Assembly: GCF_047238265.1 (NCBI RefSeq)
Contig: NZ_JBDFMM010000001.1
Location: 2,232,001-2,296,000 of the forward strand
Source of the DNA: Paenibacillus_F sp047238265
GTDB lineage: Bacteria > Bacillota > Bacilli > Paenibacillales > NBRC-103111
DNA: 64,000 nt
Direction: 5' to 3'
Below the pieces are notes generated by a model. That model did not search any database and was not told where the DNA came from. It worked only from the letters and a program-made list of their open reading frames with translations. The translations under genes and the position numbers were made by a program. This document shows, in pieces, positions 16,678 to 25,590 of the stretch. Each line of letters starts with the position of its first letter. The stretch's first letter is position 1.

Positions 16678-18202
16678 CTAATGTTTCGGTACGTCTACCA
16701 CCGCGTTACCTGCGATGCCGTTGGGCGCTTGCGTTTTGTTATGGAACCAGAAAGCCGGCGTGTCTTTGATCCCGCTCAGGATAAGCCGGAATTCTTTTTT
16801 GGGGAGACGGTCCGACCGGATTAGCAGATTGCTGCCGTCAACCGATATTTCCCCCGGATTCAGGGAAAAGCTCTCCGCGCCTGCCGAAACCGTCACGTTA
16901 CCTTCGGTTTTCGCCGAGCTTTCGTCGATTCTTTTCTGAAAAGGGATCTTCACTTCCGTGCGTGAAAGCCGCTGAGCTTCACCCGGAACGGGAGCTTCCT
17001 TGTACATATAACCGCCCAAGTGGTATTCGTACGCGGTCCAGGTAGAATACCCGAGTGCACGGACGGATTCGGAAAAAGCGCTCAACCAGCCCCCGTCCTT
17101 AACCATGGGGAGGGACGAGCCGATGTCCGCCTGAACGCCGAGCGGAAGCCCGGGATGCTCCGCTTTGATCGGGTCCGCGAAAATCTTGTACTGCTTCACA
17201 TAATCGGGAGGGAGGCTATCCTGCGGTTTAAGCCAGTCGGGCCAGTGGGTTTGAAGGAAATGGATGTCCGGCTTAACCCGGCCGACCATGGCTGCGGCAT
17301 CGAGGCCCTGCAGTTCCCTCAGCATGTCAAAGGAGCCCCGACCCGCATCTACCGCCAGTGACCAGGTGGCCACGAGGATATCTTTCCGGGCTTCCCGGAC
17401 GCCGCCTTTTCCGTTGATCAGCTCGTTCAGGAAATCGTTCACGGCTTCAACGCGGAAATCGACCCACTTCCGGTAGGCCGCCGTATCGGTCAAATAATAG
17501 TGGGGCGAAGACGCGTCGGTAAAATCGGGCATCTCCAGGCCCGTTTTGTCGCGGAACGCTTTCTGCGCGAGTGGCCCTACGTCCCCGTACACGCCGCGGT
17601 TTATTCCGTCCCATTCGGGGAAATAAGGCTCCGCGACCTCGATCCCGTCAAAAGGATAATCGCGCACGAGCCTGGCGAGCGCCTGCTTTTTCCACTGGAC
17701 ATAGGCACCGCTGTGGGGAGAGAACCGGTAATACCCGTCGTTCAGAGGCTTAAGCAGACTCCATCTGCCATGAAGGCCAGTCCGCGGGAAAACGTGCCGT
17801 AGAATAGCTTCCGTTACCGAGAACGAGCGCCCATACGCCGATGCCTTTTGCCTGGAGAGCTTCGATAAAGGCGCGGTTCACATCGTTTTCGTTGACGACA
17901 AAATAATGAACCGTTTTGTATCCGCGCTGAAGCAATTCATCGGCTATGCTTTCGGGCGTCCGGTTCTGATAATAGCCGAAAGAGGGATCAACCTGGATAG
18001 AAGGGCCTTGGAGGGCGGCTGCTTTGCGTTTTTTCTCGGCGGCTTTGGAGTGAGGGGCCGGGGCTCCGCGGTCTTCTTCTTGTGCCGATGCGGGCATGGC
18101 ATACAAAAGCTGGGCGAAGAACGTCATCAGAATCAGCAGCGTAAGAGGCTTAAATAACCTGCCGCCAATCAGGCGGGGACCGTACTTTTTCCGACTGGTC
18201 AT
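16678..18202 (-). pseudogene. Frameshifted secreted TIM-barrel (glycoside-hydrolase-like) protein
   Basis: Two minus-strand frames form one 508-codon gene broken by a single extra base. The first part (18202 to 17750) has a signal peptide with an ASAQ cleavage region and ends at TAA shortly after FPADWPSW. The second part continues one frame over from about 17765 (SLLKPLNDGYYRFSPHSG) to 16678. The whole length is 3n+1, fitting one inserted base near 17758-17766. The text (FGYYQNRTPESIADELLQRGYKTVHYF, then YPFDGIEVAEPYFPEWDG) resembles putative glycosidases with an alpha-amylase-like barrel (GHL families). AAGGAGG precedes the ATG. It may be a real pseudogene or a base-calling error. Confidence 0.75.
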
Positions 18203-18468
18203 GCGTCATTCCTCCTTGTTTTCGTTAGGGTGGGGGTTCGGTGACTGTCTTATGAGCGTGTGTGCCGATAAAATAGTTCGCTTTTTAAAATAAAGAGAAA
18301 AATATATTCTTCATAAACGTTTATATAAAAAATAAAGTGTTTTATTCCTTTCCAAATCCGCTTGGCGAAAACCTTTTTGAAAATATGGCCGGAAGGCTGA
18401 TGCTGTCCTTCATTTGTGTTAAAATAAAGCCGAACTTACTTTAACGTGATATCGGAGGGTTTTGCACA

Positions 18469-19551
18469 ATGGCACTCAATGATGAGATCAGAATAGGCGT
18501 CATCGGCGCGGGCAATATCGGTAACGTGCATATACTAGGGCTGCTAGAAACCCCGGGCGTTACGGTAGCCGCGGTTGCTGACGTGTTTCTTCCGCTTGCC
18601 GAAGCGCGGGCCAAAGAACATCAGATCTCTAAAGTTTACGGAAATGGTGAAGATTTGATCCATGATCCCGACATAGATGCAGTGGTTATCGCCGTATCGA
18701 ACGAATGGCACGCCCCCCTCGCGGTAAAAGCGCTTCAGGCCGGCAAGCACGTCCTGCTGGAGAAGCCGATGGCCATCGATGTGAAGGCCGCCAAGGAAAT
18801 CGTCCTGGCCGAACGCGAAAGCGGCAAAGTTCTGATGATTTCGCATCAGCGCCGGTGGGAGCCGCTCAATATGCAGGTGAAGGAGCTCGTTCAGCGCGGC
18901 AAGCTCGGCAGCATCTATCATGCCAAAACCGGCTGGCTGCGGCGCAAAGGAATCCCGGGTTGGGGCACATGGTTTACCCAGATGTCCAAATCCGGGGGCG
19001 GGCCGCTGATCGATATCGGCGTGCATATGCTGGATTTGTCCTTGTCACTCATGGGCAATCCGCGTCCGGTGTCCGTCTATGGCGCTACCTATTCGGAATT
19101 CGGGCCCAAACGCCGCGGAATCGGCAGCTGGGGCAAACCGAACTGGAGCGGCAGTTATGACGTGGAAGACTTGGCGACGGCCCTGATCAAAATGGACAAC
19201 GGCAGCACGCTTACGCTCGATGTGAGCTGGGCGGCGTTGACCGAAACGGACAATCAGCCGTATATTCATCTTCTCGGCACGGAAGGCGGAGCGACGCTGA
19301 GAGGAAGCTCCTATGGCAAACTTTTTGCGGAAATGTTCGATAAGGAAATCGATGTTGAGCTTCAGCTGCCCGAGCAGCAGACCGATCCGCGCCTCCTGAT
19401 GAATATGCATTTTCTGGAATGTATCCGGACCGGAAGCGAACCGATGACCTCCGTCATGTCGGGCTATACGAACAACCTGATTCTCAATGCAATCTACGAA
19501 TCGTCCCGTACCGGCAAAGAGGTTGAACTGGACTGGGATTTATCTAACTAA
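18469..19551 (+). CDS. Gfo/Idh/MocA-family oxidoreductase
   Basis: A 360-residue NAD(P)-dependent sugar or cyclitol dehydrogenase-like protein. The N-terminal Rossmann motif is GVIGAGNIGNVH, followed by LLEKPMAIDV, which holds the Lys of the conserved EKP motif. GGGPLIDIGVHMLDLSLSLMG carries the Asp and His of the usual active site. The substrate cannot be predicted. GGAGGG lies before the ATG. The next gene begins 20 bases after the stop, so they are probably co-transcribed, though the functional link is unclear. Confidence 0.88.
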   Translation: MALNDEIRIGVIGAGNIGNVHILGLLETPGVTVAAVADVFLPLAEARAKEHQISKVYGNGEDLIHDPDIDAVVIAVSNEWHAPLAVKALQAGKHVLLEKPMAIDVKAAKEIVLAERESGKVLMISHQRRWEPLNMQVKELVQRGKLGSIYHAKTGWLRRKGIPGWGTWFTQMSKSGGGPLIDIGVHMLDLSLSLMGNPRPVSVYGATYSEFGPKRRGIGSWGKPNWSGSYDVEDLATALIKMDNGSTLTLDVSWAALTETDNQPYIHLLGTEGGATLRGSSYGKLFAEMFDKEIDVELQLPEQQTDPRLLMNMHFLECIRTGSEPMTSVMSGYTNNLILNAIYESSRTGKEVELDWDLSN

Positions 19552-19571
19552 CCCGGGGGAGCTGCAGAAAA

Positions 19572-20252
19572 GTGGATTGGATGGCGTTAAGCTTAATCGG
19601 AACGATCGCGTTTGCCGTCAGCGGCGCGATCGTCGCAATGGAAGAGGATTATGATATTCTGGGCGTATATGTCCTGGGCTTTGTAACGGCATTTGGCGGA
19701 GGGGTTGTCCGCAATCTGCTCATCGGAGAGAAAGTGACGATGCTCTGGCAGCAGGGATTCCAGTTTACGATTGCGCTGGCCGCAATGACGCTGGTCTTTA
19801 TATTCCCGCTGGCCTGGATCAAGCGGTGGAAATCCTGGGAATCGTTCTTCGACGCCATCGGTCTGGCGGCCTTCTCCATACAGGGGGCGCTCTATGCGTC
19901 CAATCAGGGGCTTCCCGTAAGCGCCTCGATCGTAGCGGCCGTACTTACGGGAATCGGGGGAGGGATTATCCGCGATCTCCTCGCCGGACGCAAGCCTCTT
20001 GTTCTTAGAGATGAAATTTATGCGGTCTGGGCCATGCTGGCCGGCTTTCTTATCGGCATCGGCTGGCCTCAGAATCCGCTCGGTCTGATTATTTTGTTCA
20101 TGATCGTTGTCGTATCCCGGATGTTCTCGGTCATCTTCAAGTGGAAGCTTCCGCGCCGTTCCCTGCGGACGCTGCTCCAGCAGAATGACGTGCCGAACAA
20201 ACAGCGGCCGCCCGCTTTGCAGGAAGAAAGGAGAGAGTTTGATGTCAGCTGA
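19572..20252 (+). CDS. TRIC-family (UPF0126) membrane channel protein
   Basis: A 226-residue protein with seven hydrophobic segments arranged as two homologous halves. The paired glycine motifs FGGGVVRNLLIG and IGGGIIRDLLAG are the signature of bacterial trimeric intracellular cation channel homologues. The C-terminal 35 residues are basic and cytoplasmic. GTG at 19572 is chosen, with GGGGGAG upstream; an in-frame ATG at 19581 is possible. The gene overlaps the next one by 11 bases. Confidence 0.85.
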   Translation: MDWMALSLIGTIAFAVSGAIVAMEEDYDILGVYVLGFVTAFGGGVVRNLLIGEKVTMLWQQGFQFTIALAAMTLVFIFPLAWIKRWKSWESFFDAIGLAAFSIQGALYASNQGLPVSASIVAAVLTGIGGGIIRDLLAGRKPLVLRDEIYAVWAMLAGFLIGIGWPQNPLGLIILFMIVVVSRMFSVIFKWKLPRRSLRTLLQQNDVPNKQRPPALQEERREFDVS

Positions 20253-20712
20253 ATCATTCTCGGCTCTCGGCAAAATTTCCGGGGACCTGCTTCAGGAAAG
20301 GCTCCAAACGGTCAAAGATTTGAAGCAGGGCGAGCTGGAGATGTACGCTTTGACCAAAGACAAGGAAACCGGCGAGCATTATGTGCATTATGCGTACAGA
20401 CACCGGCAGATTTCGGGGACGGGCGAGGAAGAGCAGTTTCATCAGCTCCTCCCCGTAGAAAGCGACGATGTGCTCGGGATTCTTTTCTCGGATCAGCCCT
20501 ACGAGTATCCGGCCGCCTGGAACCGTCCGTTCTTGCGAAACGGTCCCGAAGGGTTTTACATCTGGTTCGATCCCGGTTACGCCGAAGATACCGATGGGGA
20601 TGAATATTTTGCAAGGGAAGTCCGGGAACGGCTTCTCCGGATGAAGCAGGCGGGCAAAGTGGACGAAGAAGCGGTCAAGCAGCTTTTTCGCGAGCTCGAT
20701 GAATTGAAATAA
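20242..20712 (+). CDS. Unknown acidic protein, translationally coupled to TRIC gene
   Basis: A 156-residue soluble acidic protein that I cannot assign to a family. It has a predicted mixed alpha/beta pattern, aromatic-rich motifs (HYVHYAYRHRQI, EGFYIWFDPGY) and a charged C-terminal helix. The ATG at 20242 lies inside the 3' end of the upstream gene, with GAAAGGAGAG before it, so translation is probably coupled. Confidence 0.65.
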   Translation: MSAESFSALGKISGDLLQERLQTVKDLKQGELEMYALTKDKETGEHYVHYAYRHRQISGTGEEEQFHQLLPVESDDVLGILFSDQPYEYPAAWNRPFLRNGPEGFYIWFDPGYAEDTDGDEYFAREVRERLLRMKQAGKVDEEAVKQLFRELDELK

Positions 20713-20721
20713 GCGTTGCGG

Positions 20722-20749
20722 AAAGCGTCCCTCCGGGGACGCTTTTTTT
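20722..20749 (+). terminator. Terminator
   Basis: AAAGCGTCCC / GGGGACGCTTT hairpin with a three-base loop and seven T residues, ten bases after the stop. Confidence 0.85.
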
Positions 20750-20829
20750 GTCGGGCGCAAAGTCTGTGGCAGGCACGGCGCCTGAGGCAGAAGCCGGAGG
20801 ACATCGGAGGGCACCAGACGACAGAAACC

Positions 20830-20863
20830 AAAAGATCCCCTTACTGTATCGTAAGGAGATCTT
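20830..20863 (-). terminator. Terminator of the secreted copper-amine-oxidase-N-like gene
   Basis: A hairpin AAAGATCNCCTTAC / GTAAGGNGATCTT with a short loop. On the minus strand it is followed by TTTT, just downstream of the stop at 20881. Confidence 0.75.
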
Positions 20864-20880
20864 CACGGGATAAGATATGA

Positions 20881-21558
20881 TTATTTGAAATACGAGGTCG
20901 TAAGAGGGACGAACATGCCGCCGTCTCCCTCGATATCCGCATGGACGAAAATTTCCTCGACTCCCGCAATATCCACTTCAATCGTTTTCAAGCCTTCATC
21001 AACGGCGATCGTCGTTGTTTTGAGCTTCGTGTCCGTTTTGCTGTCCTCGACGAAAAATCTTTCGATATCATTGCCGGTAGCCGCTACCTGGAGCACGAGC
21101 TTCTGGTATTTGCCTTTCGGATACAGCATGAAACTGCTGCCCCGGGTAGACTTGGCGTTATCGAAAAAAACGTCTTTGTAGTCTTTTCCCTTGTAGGTAG
21201 TCAAATCGGGATCTTTCGTATGATACGACGAAGAATTGCTGAAGTTCTTGGCCAGTGCGACGCCTTCATTTTGTTCGCCTAACAGGACCGTGTTGGTCGC
21301 TCCGTCGTAATTAACGGCCACGTTTAAAGTCTTGGCAATGCTGCGGACCGGAAGATAGGTGTTGCCGTCATATGTGATCGGAAGCACGACAGCTCCCTGC
21401 TCATCTTGCAGCTGGACCGGGGAACCGTTGTATTTCACCGTGATGGAACCGTTCAAGTAAGCTTTGATCTCCTGGAGATTGGCTCCGGCGAGTACGCCCG
21501 TACCCATACTGAGTACCATGGCGGCTCCGATTGCGGTAACGGCTAATTTCTTCTTCAA
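20881..21558 (-). CDS. Secreted protein with copper-amine-oxidase N-terminal-like domain
   Basis: A 225-residue exported protein. The signal peptide (KKKLAVTAIGAAMVLSMGTGVLAG) is followed by a stalk-type domain: ITVKYNGSPVQL, then YDGNTYLPVRSIAKTLNVAVNYD and TNTVLLG. This is the copper amine oxidase N-terminal domain found repeatedly in Paenibacillus exoproteins, where no oxidase is attached. The C-terminal half (about 105-225) is a beta-rich region resembling a carbohydrate- or wall-binding module; I cannot name it. The start is TTG at 21558 with GAGGAGTGAG upstream; an ATG three bases earlier is out of frame. Confidence 0.82.
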   Translation of the reverse strand: MKKKLAVTAIGAAMVLSMGTGVLAGANLQEIKAYLNGSITVKYNGSPVQLQDEQGAVVLPITYDGNTYLPVRSIAKTLNVAVNYDGATNTVLLGEQNEGVALAKNFSNSSSYHTKDPDLTTYKGKDYKDVFFDNAKSTRGSSFMLYPKGKYQKLVLQVAATGNDIERFFVEDSKTDTKLKTTTIAVDEGLKTIEVDIAGVEEIFVHADIEGDGGMFVPLTTSYFK

Positions 21559-21873
21559 ATCATCTCACTCCTCTTCGGATTAGGGTGCCTGCAAGCGTTA
21601 AATAAAATATCCTTCCAGGCCGAACATCTTTACTTACGTGATCTAATTATAAAAGTTGCACGTAATTAACATTATAAGAGGTAAATATTTACTTAATAAG
21701 GGACGGAATACCCAAACTAGTTGAAAAATTTGCGATTTAACAAAATTTTTATGAGCTTCCGGCAATCGGAATGATGGCTTTTAAAAAAGAACAGGCGTGG
21801 AAAGAATAAGAAGCGGTAAGGCACCAGCCCCACTAACCATCTGCGTCAAGACATCCGACAGGAGGCTAAACAC
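21559..21873. other. AT-rich divergent promoter region with an inverted repeat
   Basis: 315 bases between divergent genes. A 7-base inverted repeat TTACGTG / CACGTAA (21634-21640 and 21659-21665) flanks a minus-strand TATAAT (21647-21652), so a regulator could bind across the promoter of the secreted-protein gene. No good -35 is visible. The rest is A/T tracts. Confidence 0.4.
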
Positions 21874-22035
21874 ATGGAAACAAGCGGGTATACGTTTGCT
21901 GAATTGAACGGTAAAGAAGAGCTGATTGAAGAAATCCGCATCCTGGAAAGCAAATTGCAGGAACAGACGGGGGAAGCAATCACCTTGATCGCTTATGAAA
22001 AAGAACAACCGGGAACGGAGAATAGACATGATTAA
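21874..22035 (+). CDS. Small acidic protein of unknown function (53 residues)
   Basis: A short gene starting METSGYTFAELNGKEELIEEI with a perfect AGGAGG nine bases before its ATG. It has one amphipathic helix rich in Glu and Leu and no membrane segment. Its stop overlaps the start of the next small gene by eight bases, the classic arrangement of coupled translation. I recognise no family. It is the first gene of a run of three small genes before the MoxR/VWA pair. Confidence 0.65.
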   Translation: METSGYTFAELNGKEELIEEIRILESKLQEQTGEAITLIAYEKEQPGTENRHD

Positions 22036-22231
22036 ACAGTACTTCGCCGAAGTCGTATTGGATGAAAGCGCAACGCTGAGCGATAGTCTGAACAGCCTCG
22101 TGGACCGGGCGGAGAACGAGTTCGGCACTTCATATATCGAGATCGCTTCGATCGTACCGACGAAACCGGACCGGTTTACAGTCATTTTGAATTTGGATTT
22201 TAACCGCAAACAAGGGGAGGACAAGGCTTAG
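22028..22231 (+). CDS. Small protein of unknown function (67 residues)
   Basis: It starts MIKQYFAEVVLDESATLSDSLN and has a beta-alpha-beta-beta pattern (SYIEIASIVPTK, RFTVILNLDF). The ATG at 22028 has ACGGAG before it and overlaps the upstream stop. An in-frame ATG at 21995 lies deep in the preceding gene and is unlikely. No family recognised; possibly a small dimeric regulator or adaptor, which is a guess. Confidence 0.6.
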   Translation: MIKQYFAEVVLDESATLSDSLNSLVDRAENEFGTSYIEIASIVPTKPDRFTVILNLDFNRKQGEDKA

Positions 22232-22261
22232 CGCCTGCGTCCTCCGGAAATGAGGAAACCA

Positions 22262-22471
22262 GTGGCAAACGCATATAAAGTCCGCGCGACCTGCGGCTCA
22301 TCTTCTTGCACCTATGTGCATCCCCAGGATATTATCCGGGCGGTCAACTACGAATCTTCCTATGCCATGGCGCTGATGCTCAACGACATCCCGTCTTACA
22401 TGAGCTGTCCTTCCTGCGGGAATGATCTGCATTTTTATCCGTACGCGCTTATTGAGGAGTCGGGAACTTGA
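22262..22471 (+). CDS. Small putative zinc-ribbon protein (69 residues)
   Basis: A 69-residue protein with Cys residues in TCGSSSC and CPSCGND, a spacing that could bind zinc. The segment between them is helical. The start is GTG at 22262, six bases after GAGG. The ATG at 22250 has no ribosome site. It is the third small gene in the run, and a good promoter for the next two genes overlaps its 3' end. Confidence 0.6.
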   Translation: MANAYKVRATCGSSSCTYVHPQDIIRAVNYESSYAMALMLNDIPSYMSCPSCGNDLHFYPYALIEESGT

Positions 22472-22497
22472 CACCGGTTGTTCTTTTGGCAGATAGT
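22468..22497 (+). promoter_or_regulatory. Sigma-A-type promoter for the MoxR/VWA genes
   Basis: A perfect TTGACA, an 18-base spacer and GATAGT. It overlaps the end of the small zinc-ribbon gene and lies 40 bases before the AAA gene. Confidence 0.5.
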
Positions 22498-22536
22498 TAA
22501 AAAGAGAGAACGCAACACGGGAAGGAAGAACGCCGG

Positions 22537-23448
22537 ATGAACAGGACACCTGCAGCCCTACTGCAGCAATGGGAACTCCCAGAAACTATTACAAACATTC
22601 TCTTGGCGCTGCGAAACCGGATCGAATCCGCCACGCTGCCAGAGGAACAGCTCCATTTAGTCGGACAACCGGGATTCGTCCCCGCACAGCCCGAAGTGTT
22701 CACGGATTCGATTATCGCCTTGGCGCTCGGCAAGCCTCTTTTGCTGAAAGGACCGACGGGTTCGGGCAAAACGAAGCTGGCCGAGCACTTGTCTTTTCTG
22801 ACGGGCCAGCCGATGCACAGTGTCAATTGCTCCACGGATCTTGACGCGGAAGTTCTGCTCGGATTCAAAACCTTGAGCCGGTCCGGGGAAAGCACGACGA
22901 TCGAATTCGTGCCGGGACCGGTCATTACCGCCATGAAAGCCGGGCATATCCTCTACATAGATGAAGTGAATATGGCCAAGCCCGAGACGCTGCCCCTTAT
23001 TAACGGCGTTCTCGACCACCGGAGAACATTGACGAATCCGTTCACCGGTGAGACGGTTACGGCTCATGAAGATTTCCGCGTCGTCGCGGCGATCAACGAA
23101 GGATATATCGGAACCGTTCCGCTTAACGAAGCGCTGAAAAACCGCTTCGTGGCCATCGACGTCCCCTATCTGCAGGGCGAGGCTCTCCTCACTCTGCTGA
23201 GTGAGCGTACGATTCTGCGTGACAGCCGGCTTCTCGAAGCGTTCGCGGCATTATCCGCCGATTTGCTCGCGCTCGTGCAGATGGGCCAGCTGTCCGATGA
23301 AGCGGCTTCTATCCGCGCCCTGCTGGACGCATGCGATCTCGCCGCGTTCATGCCACCGGGAAGAGCCGTTGAACGGGCCATCGCCGCCAAGCTGGAAGAC
23401 GACCGCGAAAGGGCCGCCGTGCGCAATGTGGCGGAGACGCTCTTTTAG
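22537..23448 (+). CDS. MoxR-type AAA ATPase (NorQ/YojN-like)
   Basis: A 303-residue AAA+ protein. Walker A is KGPTGSGKTKLAE, Walker B is HILYIDEVNMAKPE, and sensor 1 is VAAINEGYIGT followed by the arginine-finger region ALKNRFVAIDV. MoxR-group ATPases act as chaperones that insert cofactors or activate complexes, working with a von Willebrand A partner. That partner is encoded two bases downstream. The pair matches NorQ/NorD and the Bacillus YojN/YojO pair. The client is not apparent here, since no metalloenzyme gene is adjacent. Confidence 0.87.
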   Translation: MNRTPAALLQQWELPETITNILLALRNRIESATLPEEQLHLVGQPGFVPAQPEVFTDSIIALALGKPLLLKGPTGSGKTKLAEHLSFLTGQPMHSVNCSTDLDAEVLLGFKTLSRSGESTTIEFVPGPVITAMKAGHILYIDEVNMAKPETLPLINGVLDHRRTLTNPFTGETVTAHEDFRVVAAINEGYIGTVPLNEALKNRFVAIDVPYLQGEALLTLLSERTILRDSRLLEAFAALSADLLALVQMGQLSDEAASIRALLDACDLAAFMPPGRAVERAIAAKLEDDRERAAVRNVAETLF

Positions 23449-23450
23449 CG

Positions 23451-25430
23451 ATGTTCGTCGGAAAACTGCATCTGCTCGATAACCGGCTGGAAGCCTTTGC
23501 GCTCATGCAGCTCGTGGATCTGGCCCGGACCTTTACCCGGAACGGCAATCTGGAGCTTCAGCTCGCCTTTCATTCCCATTATGAAGAAAGCAAAGGGCTG
23601 CTGACGGTCAGCCAGTTCTGGCGGGACTGGAAGCCGGCCCAGCGGGAAGCGGGAATGAAAAGCGACGTCTATCTCCGCGCGCTCGGCAGCGCGTGGTATA
23701 CGGGGAGACGGGAAACCGATGCGTTTCTGGAATCCGTTTCGGAATCACCGCTTTCCAGGCTCGGTGCGGAGCTGTTCGCCCTCTGCGAAGACCTTCGGCT
23801 GGAACAGATCTGCCGGCGCATCCGTCCGGGTACCGCGGCCGTGTTCGAAGAACGGTCGGACGTGTACAAAGGTTATTTTACGCACAAGTTCCAAACGCAT
23901 CTCACCCGCGGCGAGCTGGCGGACGCACTTTTCGCATCGGTCTATCTCTGGTTTAAAGGGACGGACGTGCAGACACTGTACGGGGAACAGGGAGGGTGGC
24001 CGGGAAGCGCCTCCAAGGAAGCTTCCGCGCCGGCGAAGCGTACGGAAGAGCTGTTAAGGCTCATACAGCCGCTGCTGGAAGAGGCCGAAACGGCGGAGAC
24101 GACGGAACAAAACGCCCGGCTGTGCCTTCATATGCTGGAGCTGCTGGAATACCGGCTGGAGCGGGATGCGGCGGAAGCCTATTTCTCGGTTCAGCCCGGA
24201 AGCGGCACGGACTCGCCCTTGAAGCGCGGCGAACGCCCTTCCGGCAAGAAGGCGAAACGGCTCGCGAATGACGATGCGGAGCGCCTGAGCCCACGGCGGG
24301 ACGAAGACCGCAGAAGCGAGCGCCAGTCCATGTGGCACCGTGAGACGCGGAGCACCGCCGGGGAAGCACTGAGGCAGTCGCTCGAACGGGGCACGCGGAC
24401 CGCGCGGTTCAGCGGCATCGCCGCAAGGCCCGGAGACGGCTCGGCGGACGAGGCCATGGCCGCCGCGCGCGGGCGTTCCGCCGCTTCCGAGAGGAAGTCG
24501 TCGGAGCCGCCGCCGGACAGCGGCGCGCCATTACTGCCTTCCGCGGCCTCCGCGGGAAGCGGGGACGGGCCTTCCGTCCTGCGCGCTGTCGCCGAGCTGC
24601 AAGCCCCGCGCAGGCCCGCTCCCGCCGAAGAAGACGCTTACCGCGAAGCGGTGCGTGCCGTGGAGCCGCTGACAAGGCAGCTTACCCGCACGGTGAGGCT
24701 GACGCTGGAGCGCAAGCGGATCGCTCCGCGGAGCGACCTGCTCTACGGGCGGCTCGGCCGCAGGCAGCTGCTGCGCTGCGTGACGGAAGAAGCTCCGCGC
24801 CTCTTCACCAAGAAGGAGAACCCCGCGCCGGAGCTGAATGCGGCATTCTCGCTTCTTGTCGACTGCTCCGCTTCCATGTACGATAAGATGGAAGAGACGA
24901 AGCTGGGCATCTCGCTCGTTCACGAGACGCTCCGGACTCTGCGCATCCCGCACGAGGTGACGGGCTTCTGGGAAGACGCGGAGCGGGTCACGGCCGAAGA
25001 AGCGCCGAACGTGTTCCACACGGTCATCGACTTCGGCTCGTCCTCGTCTCCGCGGAGCGGCGCCGCTCTGCTGCAGCTGGAGCCGCAGCAGGACAACCGT
25101 GACGGGTTCGCGATCCGTCACGCCGCCCGGCGGCTGCTGCGGCGGCCGGAGAAGCAGCGCGTGCTGCTTGTCTTCTCCGACGGCGAGCCTTCCGCCGCCG
25201 AATACCAGGAGGACGGCATCCTCGACACGTACGAGGCCGTCCTGGAATGCCGCAGGCTCGGGATCGACGTGATCAGCGTCTTCCTCGCCAGCGGCGAAGT
25301 GCACGAAACGCAGCGGACCACGATGCGCAACATTTACGGCCGGCACGGGATCGTGGTTCCGCACGCCGCCGAGCTGCCGGAGCATCTCGCTCCGCTGCTG
25401 CGCAGGCTGCTTCTGCGCAGCGGCGGATAA
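23451..25430 (+). CDS. VWA-domain protein (NorD/YojO-like) partner of the MoxR ATPase
   Basis: A 659-residue protein. The N-terminal ~230 residues are helical; a long charged, low-complexity, very GC-rich middle (about 240-390) follows; a VWA domain occupies about 460-655. The MIDAS motif DCSAS is present (LLVDCSASMYDKMEETK), with a later LLVFSDGEPSAAEYQ carrying another metal-site Asp. This is the CobT/NorD class of MoxR partners. Translation probably couples to the ATPase gene, with two bases between stop and ATG. Confidence 0.85.
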   Translation: MFVGKLHLLDNRLEAFALMQLVDLARTFTRNGNLELQLAFHSHYEESKGLLTVSQFWRDWKPAQREAGMKSDVYLRALGSAWYTGRRETDAFLESVSESPLSRLGAELFALCEDLRLEQICRRIRPGTAAVFEERSDVYKGYFTHKFQTHLTRGELADALFASVYLWFKGTDVQTLYGEQGGWPGSASKEASAPAKRTEELLRLIQPLLEEAETAETTEQNARLCLHMLELLEYRLERDAAEAYFSVQPGSGTDSPLKRGERPSGKKAKRLANDDAERLSPRRDEDRRSERQSMWHRETRSTAGEALRQSLERGTRTARFSGIAARPGDGSADEAMAAARGRSAASERKSSEPPPDSGAPLLPSAASAGSGDGPSVLRAVAELQAPRRPAPAEEDAYREAVRAVEPLTRQLTRTVRLTLERKRIAPRSDLLYGRLGRRQLLRCVTEEAPRLFTKKENPAPELNAAFSLLVDCSASMYDKMEETKLGISLVHETLRTLRIPHEVTGFWEDAERVTAEEAPNVFHTVIDFGSSSSPRSGAALLQLEPQQDNRDGFAIRHAARRLLRRPEKQRVLLVFSDGEPSAAEYQEDGILDTYEAVLECRRLGIDVISVFLASGEVHETQRTTMRNIYGRHGIVVPHAAELPEHLAPLLRRLLLRSGG

Positions 25431-25590
25431 GGGAGGCAAGCCGGATAGCCGCTCATATGATCAGGCGCTCAGCCGCTCAAGAGTTAGAGGTTCTGCCGCA
25501 ATGAACGTTATCACCCATAGGAATACTTGCCTAACCGCAAGCTTAATAAATACAGAGGCACACTGCTGCACTCAGGGGAGAGGACACCGT

